Positions 6,289 through 13,444 of a stretch of DNA of 17,224 nt are shown piece by piece (the first letter of the stretch is position 1; each line of letters begins with the position of its first letter). Position numbers and translations under genes: made by a program. The stretch spans positions 1-17,224 of the forward strand of contig JAITBV010000072.1 in the NCBI GenBank assembly GCA_031283395.1, in the 5' to 3' direction. The notes beneath the pieces were generated by a model. The model was given only the letters and a program-made list of their open reading frames with translations. It had not been told where the DNA came from and made no database searches. The DNA comes from Candidatus Adiutrix sp. (GTDB lineage: Bacteria; Desulfobacterota; Desulfarculia; Adiutricales; Adiutricaceae).

Positions 6289-7404
6289 ATGACCGGTGAA
6301 GCCAGCAAAAATAACTCGGGCGACCAAACCTTGCCGGCCGGAAGACCGGAAGCGGCCCCCCCGGCCAAAAGAAATCCAGGCGCCCCTCCGGCCCGGAGAA
6401 TTCAAGGCGGTCCGCCTGTTACCAAATATACGGCCGGACCGCCAGCGCTTAAAACTCCGGCCGTTCCACCCGCCGAAAGAAAGGCCGCCTCACCGCCGGC
6501 GCCTAAAATCCCGGCTCCCCCTCCGGCCATCCTGACGCCGGCCCCGCCCCCGGCCACCGACCCATTACGGGCCTATCTGGCCGAAGTGCGCCAATTCAAG
6601 CTCCTGAGCCGGGAGGAAGAAAATCGCCTGGTAAAATCATACAAGGCGACAGCGGACCCGGAAACAGCCCAGAGGATCATAACTTCCAATCTCCGGCTGG
6701 TGGTCAAGATCGCCATGGACTTTCAAAGTCACTGGCTCAACAACTTGTTGGACCTTATCCAAGAAGGCAACGTGGGGCTAATGCAAGCCCTGAAAAAATT
6801 CGACCCCGGCCGGGGAGTCAAATTTTCCTATTACGCTTCCTATTGGATCAAGGCTTATATCCTGAAGTACATCATGGACAACTGGCGCCTGGTCAAGGTA
6901 GGCACCACCCAATCCCAACGCAAGCTCTTTTACAATCTGCGCAAGGAGCGGGACAAGATAATCAAGGAAGGCCTGACCCCGGCTCCCAAACTCTTGGCGG
7001 AAAGACTGGGCGTGGGTGAAGCCGAAGTCGAAGAAATGGATCTGCGACTTTCGGCCGGCCGCGAGATTTCTCTGGATGCCCCTCTAAGTCAGGACACCGA
7101 CCAGACCCAGAGCAGTTTACTGCCGGCTGACATACCCGGGGCCGATCATCTCCTGGCCCAACTACAGTTGAATGAACTCCTGAAAGCCAAGCTGGAAAAA
7201 TTCCGCACGGCTCTGTCGCCACGTGAGGGCCTGATTCTGGAAAAACGCCTGTTGGCGGAGACCCCGGTCACCCTTCAGGAAATCGGAGAAGAATTCGGCA
7301 TCAGCCGGGAACGGGTCCGCCAGCTGGAAGAGAGGCTTAAAAAGACCCTCCTGGTTTTTTTGCGCCGGGAAATGCCGGATCTGGAAGGAACGGAGCTTGA
7401 TTAG
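6289..7404 (+). CDS. rpoH: RNA polymerase sigma-32 factor with proline-rich N-terminal repeat tail
   Basis: Alternative sigma factor of the heat-shock (RpoH) class. Numbered from the ATG at 6289 (371 residues): proline/alanine-rich tail (about 20-92), start of sigma region 1.2 (DPLRAYLAEVRQF, 91-103), region 2 core-binding and -10 recognition (about 130-205, with DLIQEGNVGLMQAL and YYASYWIKAYI), the RpoH-specific box QRKLFYNLR (210-218), and a region 4 helix-turn-helix (TLQEIGEEFGISRERVRQL, 328-346). The RpoH box separates this from RpoD and RpoS. The tail is unusual: RpoH normally has only about 15-20 residues before region 1.2. An in-frame GTG at 6226 would add 21 residues but has no ribosome site and nearly coincides with a possible transcript start. 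The ATG also lacks a strong Shine-Dalgarno (GGACGAG lies about 12 nt away). Two promoters precede it. Probably first gene of an operon running to at least 11249. Confidence 0.93.
   Translation: MTGEASKNNSGDQTLPAGRPEAAPPAKRNPGAPPARRIQGGPPVTKYTAGPPALKTPAVPPAERKAASPPAPKIPAPPPAILTPAPPPATDPLRAYLAEVRQFKLLSREEENRLVKSYKATADPETAQRIITSNLRLVVKIAMDFQSHWLNNLLDLIQEGNVGLMQALKKFDPGRGVKFSYYASYWIKAYILKYIMDNWRLVKVGTTQSQRKLFYNLRKERDKIIKEGLTPAPKLLAERLGVGEAEVEEMDLRLSAGREISLDAPLSQDTDQTQSSLLPADIPGADHLLAQLQLNELLKAKLEKFRTALSPREGLILEKRLLAETPVTLQEIGEEFGISRERVRQLEERLKKTLLVFLRREMPDLEGTELD
6355..6555 (+). repeat. 27-bp-period coding repeat: nonapeptide xPPAxxxxA in RpoH tail
   Basis: Seven consecutive nine-residue units plus a partial eighth share Pro-Pro at positions 2-3, mostly Ala at 4 and Ala or Gly at 9: APPAKRNPG, APPARRIQG, GPPVTKYTA, GPPALKTPA, VPPAERKAA, SPPAPKIPA, PPPAILTPA, PPPA. 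Early units are lysine/arginine-rich and later ones lose charge. The register is perfect with no insertions. At the DNA level the units have diverged, so selection or age has kept the peptide pattern rather than the exact sequence. The segment is predicted to be disordered. Confidence 0.85.
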
Positions 7405-7412
7405 GAGCCGCT

Positions 7413-7436
7413 TCCCTGGATCAATTCATTCAGGGA
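7413..7436 (+). other. Hairpin between rpoH and the TPR gene
   Basis: TCCCTG (7413-7418) and CAGGGA (7431-7436) form a 6-bp stem with a 12-nt loop, extendable by two pairs past one bulged T. It lies 9 bp after the rpoH stop. There is no immediate T-run (five T occur about 10 nt later), so it is more likely an mRNA processing or stability element than a full terminator. Confidence 0.3.
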
Positions 7437-7467
7437 GCCTCGGGTGTTTTTGGAAAGGAGCCGCCCT

Positions 7468-9315
7468 GTGGTCAGGATCACATCTGCCGGGAAAAGCGCC
7501 GGGATACGCCTCTTGGCGTTAATAATCCTGGGCGCCGGCCTAGTCGGTGCGTCTCGGGAGGCTATGGGCGATGACGGTTTCGAGGCCGACCGCTACTATT
7601 ACTTTCTCAAGTCCACCTACGAAGAGCTGAACCGGAATGATGCCGCGGCTTTGAAGGCCATGGTCAAGGCTGCCGATCTGGGGCGGGGTTCATACCGTTT
7701 AAAGCTGGAAGCCGCCAGGCTCTATTCCCGTACGGGCGACAACCGGAACGCTTTGAAATACGCCAGGGCCGCCATGACCCTGGACCCGGAAGAACCAATG
7801 GCCCACCTTTTGACCGCCTGGCTGGCTGGCTCTGAAGGCGACCGGGAAACGGCCGAGATGGAATACTTGAAAGTTTTGGAACTGACCCCGGGCAACCCAG
7901 AGGCCCTTTACTGGCTGGGAACTCTGTATTTTGACAGTAGTCGCCACCGGGAAGCGGAAAAATTCTTCAAACGTCTGACCGTGGCTGACCCTGGTGCGGT
8001 CTCCTTTTATCACCTGGGGCATTTTTACCAGCGCCTCAATCGCAAAAAAGAGGCCATTGAAGCCTTGGTGGCTGCTTTGAAGAAGGATCCGGACTTCACC
8101 GACGCGCTTGATGATCTGGCCGGACTGTATGAAGAAACAGGCCAGCCCAAATCAGCGGAGAAGACCTATCGCCACCTGATGAAGTTCCGTCCCCAGGCGG
8201 CCCGAAACGGCCTGGCCAGGCTGTTACTTAAAACCGGCCGCCGGGCGGAGGCAGAAAAAATTGCGGCCGAAATCCTGTTGGAAGAGAGTCGCTTCCGCCA
8301 TGAGGCCGGTCTGAAGTCGGGCGAGGGCCCGGAGTATGACGAGCTTGATCTCAAACTCAAGCTTGGCCTGATCTACATGGAAATAAAGCGCCCTAACGAA
8401 GCCATAGGTGAATTTGAAGCGGTATTGAAAGCCCGGCCCGGGCATGACCGGGCCTCCTATCTTCTGGCCTCCGCTCTTATGGAGCGACAGGAAGCCGGAG
8501 GCAAGGCCGAAGCCGCCCGGGCAGCCGAACTTCTTGAAGCCATTGAGCCGGAATCATCACTTTATGTGGAGGCGCGTCTCCTTCTTACGTCTTCCATTCA
8601 AGACCGGGACGACAGGCAGGCGTTGTCCCTGATTGAAGAGGCCGCCAGGTTCAGGCCTGATTCCCTGCGTCTCAAGCTGGCCGAGTCACACTTCCTGGAG
8701 CGCTTAGGCGAATTGGAGAAGGCCCGGACTGTTCTGGCCCGGACTGTTGAAACATTCGGGCCGGAAATAAAACAGCGGCAACATAATCAGATTTTTCAGA
8801 AGGGCAAGACCAGGCGACGGCGCCCGGCCGTTCAGGAAGACGGGCGCATCTTCCCCAGCGAAGCGGAGATACTTTTCCGCCTTGGGACTTTGGAGGATCG
8901 CCTCGGACGCCAACCGGCCGCCATCGAATCCATGCGCCAAGCCATCAACCTCAACCCTTCCCACGCCGATGCGCTTAATTTCCTGGCTTACACCTGGGCT
9001 GAACGACGGGAAAATCTGGTCGAGGCCCTGGCTATGGCAGAAAAGGCCGACACCCTGAAACCAGACCAGGGTTATATTCTGGACACCGTGGCTTGGGTCC
9101 ACTACCAGATGGGTCAACCTCAGAAGGCTCTGCCCCTTTTGGAACGGGCCGTCCCTCTTTCTCGCCGGGATCCGGTGGTGCTGGATCACCTAGGTGATGT
9201 ACTCGCGGCCCTCGACCGGAACCAAGAGGCCTTGGACGCCTATCGGCAGGCCTTGGCGGGTGGTTTCGCCAACCAGGAGGAGCTGAATGAAAAAATCAAA
9301 AAATTGGCCCGGTGA
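7468..9315 (+). CDS. Secreted tetratricopeptide-repeat protein upstream of LolB-like gene
   Basis: A 615-residue TPR scaffold protein, probably periplasmic or attached to the envelope. I place the start at GTG 7468 because AAAGGAG (7454-7460) sits 7 nt before it; an in-frame GTG at 7444 has no such site. The N-terminus has basic residues and a hydrophobic stretch (13-28) typical of a signal peptide, with cleavage possible near GAS (27-29) or AMG (32-34). TPR-type helices run from about 75 to 265, 295 to 430 and 465 to 600; a basic insert (KTRRRRP, 447-453) interrupts the series. The C-terminal block (ALNFLAYTWAERR, ILDTVAWVHYQMG, VLDHLGDVLAALDRNQEAL) resembles the TPR family found next to lolB in other proteobacteria. 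The next gene overlaps it by 29 bp. Its likely role is protein-protein interaction in lipoprotein or envelope assembly; partners are unknown. Confidence 0.85.
   Translation: MVRITSAGKSAGIRLLALIILGAGLVGASREAMGDDGFEADRYYYFLKSTYEELNRNDAAALKAMVKAADLGRGSYRLKLEAARLYSRTGDNRNALKYARAAMTLDPEEPMAHLLTAWLAGSEGDRETAEMEYLKVLELTPGNPEALYWLGTLYFDSSRHREAEKFFKRLTVADPGAVSFYHLGHFYQRLNRKKEAIEALVAALKKDPDFTDALDDLAGLYEETGQPKSAEKTYRHLMKFRPQAARNGLARLLLKTGRRAEAEKIAAEILLEESRFRHEAGLKSGEGPEYDELDLKLKLGLIYMEIKRPNEAIGEFEAVLKARPGHDRASYLLASALMERQEAGGKAEAARAAELLEAIEPESSLYVEARLLLTSSIQDRDDRQALSLIEEAARFRPDSLRLKLAESHFLERLGELEKARTVLARTVETFGPEIKQRQHNQIFQKGKTRRRRPAVQEDGRIFPSEAEILFRLGTLEDRLGRQPAAIESMRQAINLNPSHADALNFLAYTWAERRENLVEALAMAEKADTLKPDQGYILDTVAWVHYQMGQPQKALPLLERAVPLSRRDPVVLDHLGDVLAALDRNQEALDAYRQALAGGFANQEELNEKIKKLAR
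8721..8748 (+). repeat. 15-bp tandem duplication in the TPR gene
   Basis: GGCCCGGACTGTT occurs at 8721-8733 and again at 8736-8748, an in-frame period of 15 bp that gives ARTVL-ARTVE in the protein (residues 419-428). Likely a small local duplication lengthening a TPR helix. Confidence 0.6.
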
Positions 9316-10144
9316 TCGGCGGGCCTTTCTGGTCCGCCTGACCGTTCTGGCCGTGCTGGTTGCCGAATTGGCCGGCTGTGCCGGTCACCTTGAGGTGGCC
9401 CCCAGGTCGGCCGAAGGTCCGGCCATGGATCTGGCTCGAGGGCTTTACCAAAGGAGTGAAAGCCTCAGGACCTTGGCCGCCCGAGGCGCGGTCAGCCATG
9501 AGGACGGGCGCCGCCGCACGTTTTTCCGCTTCGAGGTCCTGATTCTGAAGCCGGACCGGCTCTTGTTCACCGCTTTTGATCCGGCCGGCCGGCCCGCCTT
9601 TCGCTTGGCTTCGGCCGAAGGCCGGTTGACCGGCCTGTTCTACGGGGCCAGGCAATATTTCACCGGGGCCGCTACGGATGAAAACTTCGCCCGCCTTCTG
9701 CCTATCAAAATGGCCCAGGAACAATTGGTAGCCCTGTTGTGCGGCTCGACGGTCCGGCCAGCGGCCGCTGGCGCCCGGGCTGTGGGCGAGAGGAATACGG
9801 AACTTATCATCACCCCGGCCGAAACCTCGGAGGGTGAAAGCGATGTCTGGCGCCTGAAGCTGAGCGGCGGCCTGGACCAGGATCCAGAGCGAGCTGTGAT
9901 TTTGACCGCCGCGCGCGGCCCGGCCCGCCGACCGGACCTGACCCTCAGATACCTCACGGTTCAGGATGTGCCCCGCGAGAACGAACCCGGCCTTATGATG
10001 CCCTTCCCCACCTCGATGGAAGCGGAATGGGCGAAACAATTTCTCAGGTTGACCTATGACGAAGTGAGTTTGGGGCCGAAGCTGGACCCGGGCCTCTTTA
10101 CTCTCGCGCCGCCGGAGGGATTTGAAGTGGTGTCCCTGCCATGA
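9287..10144 (+). CDS. LolB/DUF4292-like outer-membrane lipoprotein
   Basis: A 285-residue predicted lipoprotein. The signal peptide has a basic head (MKKSKNWPGDRR), a hydrophobic core (13-27) and a lipobox LAGC with Cys31 as lipidation site; the next residue is Ala, not Asp, which suggests sorting to the outer membrane. The mature part looks like the LolA/LolB half-barrel: conserved-looking strands TFFRFEVLILKPDRLLFTAFDPAGRPAF (split around 78-105), the amphipathic segment near 138-152 and a C-terminal YDEVSLGPKLDPGLFTLAPPEGFEVV-type ending (257-282) as in DUF4292 proteins. LolB accepts lipoproteins from LolA and inserts them in the outer membrane; whether this protein does so is inference. 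AGGAGGAG (9275-9282) lies 4 nt before the ATG, inside the TPR gene, which it overlaps by 29 bp. The TPR plus LolB-like pairing supports the call. Confidence 0.75.
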   Translation: MKKSKNWPGDRRAFLVRLTVLAVLVAELAGCAGHLEVAPRSAEGPAMDLARGLYQRSESLRTLAARGAVSHEDGRRRTFFRFEVLILKPDRLLFTAFDPAGRPAFRLASAEGRLTGLFYGARQYFTGAATDENFARLLPIKMAQEQLVALLCGSTVRPAAAGARAVGERNTELIITPAETSEGESDVWRLKLSGGLDQDPERAVILTAARGPARRPDLTLRYLTVQDVPRENEPGLMMPFPTSMEAEWAKQFLRLTYDEVSLGPKLDPGLFTLAPPEGFEVVSLP

Positions 10145-10800
10145 TGAAGACCGGTAAATTGAGCCTCTTTCTGCCATTTCTGGCCTTGATATGGTTGGCG
10201 CCGGTCTGGGCGGCCGGAGCAGCTGAGAAGCCATCACTTCTTTTAGGTCCGGCCGGCTGGGGCAGGGTGGACGGGCAAGACCACGATTTGGATGAAATGC
10301 TGTCCCTTCTGCGACCTCCCGGGGCGGAAACCCTGGCCATCTTCGCCCCAGTCCAGAGCTGGAAGCCCTTTTATGACAAAATTTACGGCCGGGCTCCCAT
10401 TGATCTGAGCTTTTACGCCGTCATCTACGACCTTTCACTTGACGATGGCCCTGACCCGCCAGACCTGAGCGATTGGCCGGCTTTTTATCAGAAAATACCG
10501 GCCAAACCAGAGGATGTCCCGACCGCCCTCTTGCCTCCCGGGGAACCGTTAGGCCCGCCCGCATCAGGAGCGGTGACTTTCAGGACAACCATCGGTCCGG
10601 CCGGAGAAGACGGCCGTCATGTTGAGGGGAAAACAGTTTATACGGTGTTCGCCTCCCTGATTTTGGCCGAGCGGCGGATTTTTTTTCTGAACTTGTTTCA
10701 AATCGACCCTGGCGACCCGTCCGATTTGGAACGCCTGGCCCTGGTTTGGCGCGCCGAATTTCTGGAAATCCCGGCCCAAGTGGAGGAATCCGCACAGTGA
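10141..10800 (+). CDS. Exported protein of unknown function
   Basis: A 219-residue protein I do not recognise. It begins with a clear signal peptide: short basic head (MMKTGK), hydrophobic core (7-24) and likely cleavage after AAGA near residue 27. The mature protein is rich in proline and acidic residues, with a proline-rich middle (about 103-142, including LPPGEPLGPP) and two better-ordered parts (about 62-100 and 143-210) that look like mixed alpha/beta. There is no lipobox, cysteine or catalytic motif that I can name. The start ATGATG overlaps the lipoprotein stop by 4 bp (ATGA); no strong ribosome site is seen, so translation is probably coupled. Genetic linkage suggests it works in the periplasm with the LolB-like lipoprotein and the TPR protein. 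Confidence 0.75.
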   Translation: MMKTGKLSLFLPFLALIWLAPVWAAGAAEKPSLLLGPAGWGRVDGQDHDLDEMLSLLRPPGAETLAIFAPVQSWKPFYDKIYGRAPIDLSFYAVIYDLSLDDGPDPPDLSDWPAFYQKIPAKPEDVPTALLPPGEPLGPPASGAVTFRTTIGPAGEDGRHVEGKTVYTVFASLILAERRIFFLNLFQIDPGDPSDLERLALVWRAEFLEIPAQVEESAQ

Positions 10801-11249
10801 ACAAACCCTGGAATGATTCAGACCTGGTCAGGCTATCAGCCGACCTTGATGAGGAATTGAACGCCATTTTCGACCAAGTGGAAGCGGCTTTGACCCCGCC
10901 TGACGATCCGTGGACCGGCGAAGAGTCGGCCGAGATGCCAAGCCGCGATATCGGCTCGACCTGGGAAAGGCCTGATCCCGCCCCGCAACCGACCGACGTT
11001 CAGGCTGACCTGGAAACCGAAGAGGCTTTCCTGCTGGAAGACTTGGATATGGATGCACCCCTGGGAAACGGGAACATCTTTCCCGTCGGCCAATCTGAGA
11101 CTGAAACCGGCTGGCTTGAGCCGGGACTTTTGGGGGATCCGGAAATTTCCGGGGAATTGACGCCAGAAACCACGAGGGAACTGAGCCGGATAATCGAAAC
11201 GGCCGTGGAAAAGGGCGTGGCGGCTGCCTTGGCCAAGATTAAAGGCTGA
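10797..11249 (+). CDS. Small acidic cytoplasmic protein of unknown function
   Basis: A 150-residue protein I do not recognise. The start is chosen at GTG 10797, in a GTGA overlap with the previous stop, because GTGGAGGA sits about 8 nt upstream; the open frame extends further upstream to 10746 inside the previous gene, where initiation is unlikely. It is strongly acidic, lacks a signal peptide or membrane helix, and is low in complexity. It has a helical N-terminus (DLVRLSADLDEELNAIFDQV, 9-28), a long probably disordered acidic middle (33-115), and a C-terminal amphipathic helix (TRELSRIIETAVEKGVAAAL, 126-145) ending in basic KIKG. Such short C-terminal helices often mediate binding to a partner. 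No terminator with a T-run follows, so transcription may continue into the EF-G-like gene 61 bp downstream. Confidence 0.72.
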   Translation: MNKPWNDSDLVRLSADLDEELNAIFDQVEAALTPPDDPWTGEESAEMPSRDIGSTWERPDPAPQPTDVQADLETEEAFLLEDLDMDAPLGNGNIFPVGQSETETGWLEPGLLGDPEISGELTPETTRELSRIIETAVEKGVAAALAKIKG

Positions 11250-11278
11250 AAAAACGGCCCCGGCGGTCATGCCGCCGG
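11250..11278 (-). terminator. Hairpin with T-run readable on the minus strand
   Basis: CCGGCGG (11260-11266) and CCGCCGG (11272-11278) form a perfect 7-bp stem with a 5-nt loop. On the plus strand no T-run follows, so it is not a standard terminator for the rpoH operon. On the minus strand it is followed after 5 nt by six T (11249-11254), so it could stop antisense transcription coming from the EF-G side. Confidence 0.35.
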
Positions 11279-11310
11279 CGACTGAACATCTGAATACGGC
11301 TGGTTGAAGC

Positions 11311-13356
11311 ATGGCCACGGAACGCAAGAGCGGGGGAATCCGCAACATCGGCATAATCGCTCATATCGATGCGGGCAAGACCACCCTCACCGAGCGGATA
11401 CTCTATTACACCGGCCGGACCCACAAGCTCGGCGAAGTCCATGACGGCGAGGCCACCATGGACTTTACACCCGAGGAGCAGGCCCGGGGCATAACTATAA
11501 TGAGCGCGGTCACCACCTGCGACTGGAAAAATGCCCGCCTGAATCTCATCGACACCCCCGGACATGTGGATTTCACCATTGAGGTAGAAAGAAGCCTCAG
11601 GGTCCTTGACGGCGCGGTGGGGGTATTTTGCGCCGTGGGCGGAGTCCAACCCCAGTCGGAGACGGTCTGGCGCCAAGCCGACCGCCACGGTGTGCCTAAA
11701 CTGGTCTTTGTCAATAAAATAGACCGCGTGGGCGCCGATTTCGACCAGGTCATGGCTCAGATCAAAACCAAGCTTGGAGCCGTGCCCTTGGTCCTGACCC
11801 GGCCTTACGGCCAGGAAGAAAATTTCAAAGGTGTTCTGGATGTTCTCCGGCGCCGAGTTTATTTTTGGGACAATGATGACCTTGGGGCGAAGATGAAGGA
11901 GACAGGGCCACCATCGGATTTGGCCGCGGCCCTGGAGTCGGATCGGGCCGCTCTGCTGGAGATCCTGGCCGAAAACGATGATGAGATCATGGAAGATTAT
12001 TTGGAAGGCCGGGAACCTTCGGAAGATAGGCTCAGGGCGGCCATCAGGCGGGCCACCCTGGGTCTCAGGCTGGTACCGGTTTTCTGCGGGGCGGCCCTGC
12101 GCAATAAAGGGGTGCAGCCCCTGTTGGACGGCATCGTGGATTATCTGCCCTCCCCGTCCGATTTACCGCCTTTGACCGCTCAAGATACCAAGGGCGCCCC
12201 TCTCCTGATTGAATTCAGGGAAAAAGCGCCTTTGGCCGCCCTAGTGTTCAAAATACAAATGGTTGACCAGGGGCGAAAGATGAGTTTTCTGCGCCTCTAC
12301 AGCGGCCGTCTGGCCGAAGGCGACGAGGTGCTTAATCCCCGCACGGGCCAAAAAGATAAAATCGGCCGCATCCTGCGTGTTCACGCCGGCAAGCGCGACC
12401 GCATCGGAGAAGCCAGGGCGGGCGATCTGGTGGGAATAGTGGGGCTCCGATCGGCTGGCACCGGCGACACTATCTGCTCACCTGACCGCCCGGTGCTTTT
12501 GGAATCCATCCAGGCGGCCGAGCCTGTCATATCCATCGCCCTGGAACCGGAGAATTCGGCCGACCTGGACAAACTGGCCGATACCCTCGCCAAACTGACC
12601 GAGGAAGACCCCACCTTCAAAGCCAAAGTGGATGACCAGAGCGGGCAAACCATCATCTCCGGCATGGGCGAATTGCACCTGGAAGTGCTGACCCAGCGTC
12701 TGGCCCGCGAATTCGGCCTGAACGTGCGCTCCGGCAAACCCCAGGTAGTCTTCCGGGAGACCATCAGTCAATCCGCCGCAGGCGAAGGCTTGTTCGACCG
12801 GGACCTGGGCGGAGCCCGCCACTGGTCCAAGGCCATCGTGACCGTCGCCCCCCTGCCCCGAGGGGATGGCTATCAGTTCGAAAACTGCCTAGCTGCCCCG
12901 GAAACCATACCCCAGCCGCTCTTGGCCGCCGCCCTGACCACCTTGGCCGAAGGAGGCCATTCCGGCCCCCTTCAGGGTTTCCCACTTCTGGATATCAAGG
13001 CCGGACTGACCGAACTGGAATTGGGCGAAGGAGAAGACAGCGAAGCTGTGGTCCGCACAGCCGTGAGCCTGGCCCTGCGTGAAGCCCTGGTCCGGGCCGC
13101 ACCCACCCTTATGGAACCCCTGATGCGTTTGGAAATCACCATCCCTGATGAATTCCTGGGTGAAATCATTGGCGATTTGGCTGCCCGGCGAGGCCGGGTG
13201 GAAGAGATGACCGGACAGAGCGGCTTCAAAGTGCTGACGGCCCTGGCCCCTTTGAGTGAACTGTTCGGCTATTCCACGGCCATAAGGTCCCTGACCCAGG
13301 GCCGCGGCTCATTTGCCATGCACTTCTCTCATTACGATGTGGAAGCTCGCAAATAA
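11311..13356 (+). CDS. fusA: Elongation factor G-like translational GTPase, divergent paralogue
   Basis: A 681-residue EF-G family protein that couples GTP hydrolysis to movement or recycling of the ribosome. GTPase motifs are intact: P-loop AHIDAGKTT (17-25), RGITI (59-63), DTPGH (81-85), NKID (135-138) and CGAALRNKG (259-267). Domain II (about 300-390), domain III (about 404-480, with SGMGELHLEVL), domain IV (about 481-600) and domain V (about 605-680) follow in normal order. Domain IV is atypical: the tip loop that in canonical EF-G reads Y-H-D-V-D-S-S-E is replaced by LGEGEDSE (571-578), so the histidine corresponding to E. coli His583 is Gly572. This points to one of the paralogous subfamilies (EF-G2 or spd type) rather than the housekeeping factor, which is usually encoded next to rpsL-rpsG-tuf. 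The ATG is preceded only by a weak GAAG. It could be the last gene of the rpoH operon. Confidence 0.9.
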   Translation: MATERKSGGIRNIGIIAHIDAGKTTLTERILYYTGRTHKLGEVHDGEATMDFTPEEQARGITIMSAVTTCDWKNARLNLIDTPGHVDFTIEVERSLRVLDGAVGVFCAVGGVQPQSETVWRQADRHGVPKLVFVNKIDRVGADFDQVMAQIKTKLGAVPLVLTRPYGQEENFKGVLDVLRRRVYFWDNDDLGAKMKETGPPSDLAAALESDRAALLEILAENDDEIMEDYLEGREPSEDRLRAAIRRATLGLRLVPVFCGAALRNKGVQPLLDGIVDYLPSPSDLPPLTAQDTKGAPLLIEFREKAPLAALVFKIQMVDQGRKMSFLRLYSGRLAEGDEVLNPRTGQKDKIGRILRVHAGKRDRIGEARAGDLVGIVGLRSAGTGDTICSPDRPVLLESIQAAEPVISIALEPENSADLDKLADTLAKLTEEDPTFKAKVDDQSGQTIISGMGELHLEVLTQRLAREFGLNVRSGKPQVVFRETISQSAAGEGLFDRDLGGARHWSKAIVTVAPLPRGDGYQFENCLAAPETIPQPLLAAALTTLAEGGHSGPLQGFPLLDIKAGLTELELGEGEDSEAVVRTAVSLALREALVRAAPTLMEPLMRLEITIPDEFLGEIIGDLAARRGRVEEMTGQSGFKVLTALAPLSELFGYSTAIRSLTQGRGSFAMHFSHYDVEARK

Positions 13357-13366
13357 CCCCCCTGGC

Positions 13367-13395
13367 TTGCTTTTTACAGTCTCCGGCTTTAAAAT
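13367..13395 (+). promoter_or_regulatory. Possible promoter of the hybrid histidine kinase
   Basis: TTGCTT (13367-13372) and TAAAAT (13390-13395) are separated by 17 bp, just after the EF-G stop. The -10 is good and the -35 weak. Transcription would start near 13402, consistent with initiation at the GTG at 13445 and not with any start inside the EF-G gene. Confidence 0.4.
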
Positions 13396-13444
13396 AAAAA
13401 ATTATCCTGAACATTCCGGACTAATTACAGTCAGGCTGAGACAA

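Noticed and set aside
7444..7467. GTG start extending the TPR protein by 8 residues
   Set aside because: The good AAAGGAG site at 7454-7460 lies inside this extension and is correctly spaced for the GTG at 7468.
9296..10237. Long open frame antisense to the lipoprotein gene
   Set aside because: It mirrors the GC-rich codon pattern of the real gene, has no recognisable motif, and the plus-strand gene has a lipobox and a strong ribosome site.
13313..13444. Upstream ATG extension of the hybrid kinase overlapping the EF-G gene
   Set aside because: It would overlap the EF-G coding end by 44 bp in another frame, lies upstream of the likely promoter, and adds residues with no domain or signal character before TM1.
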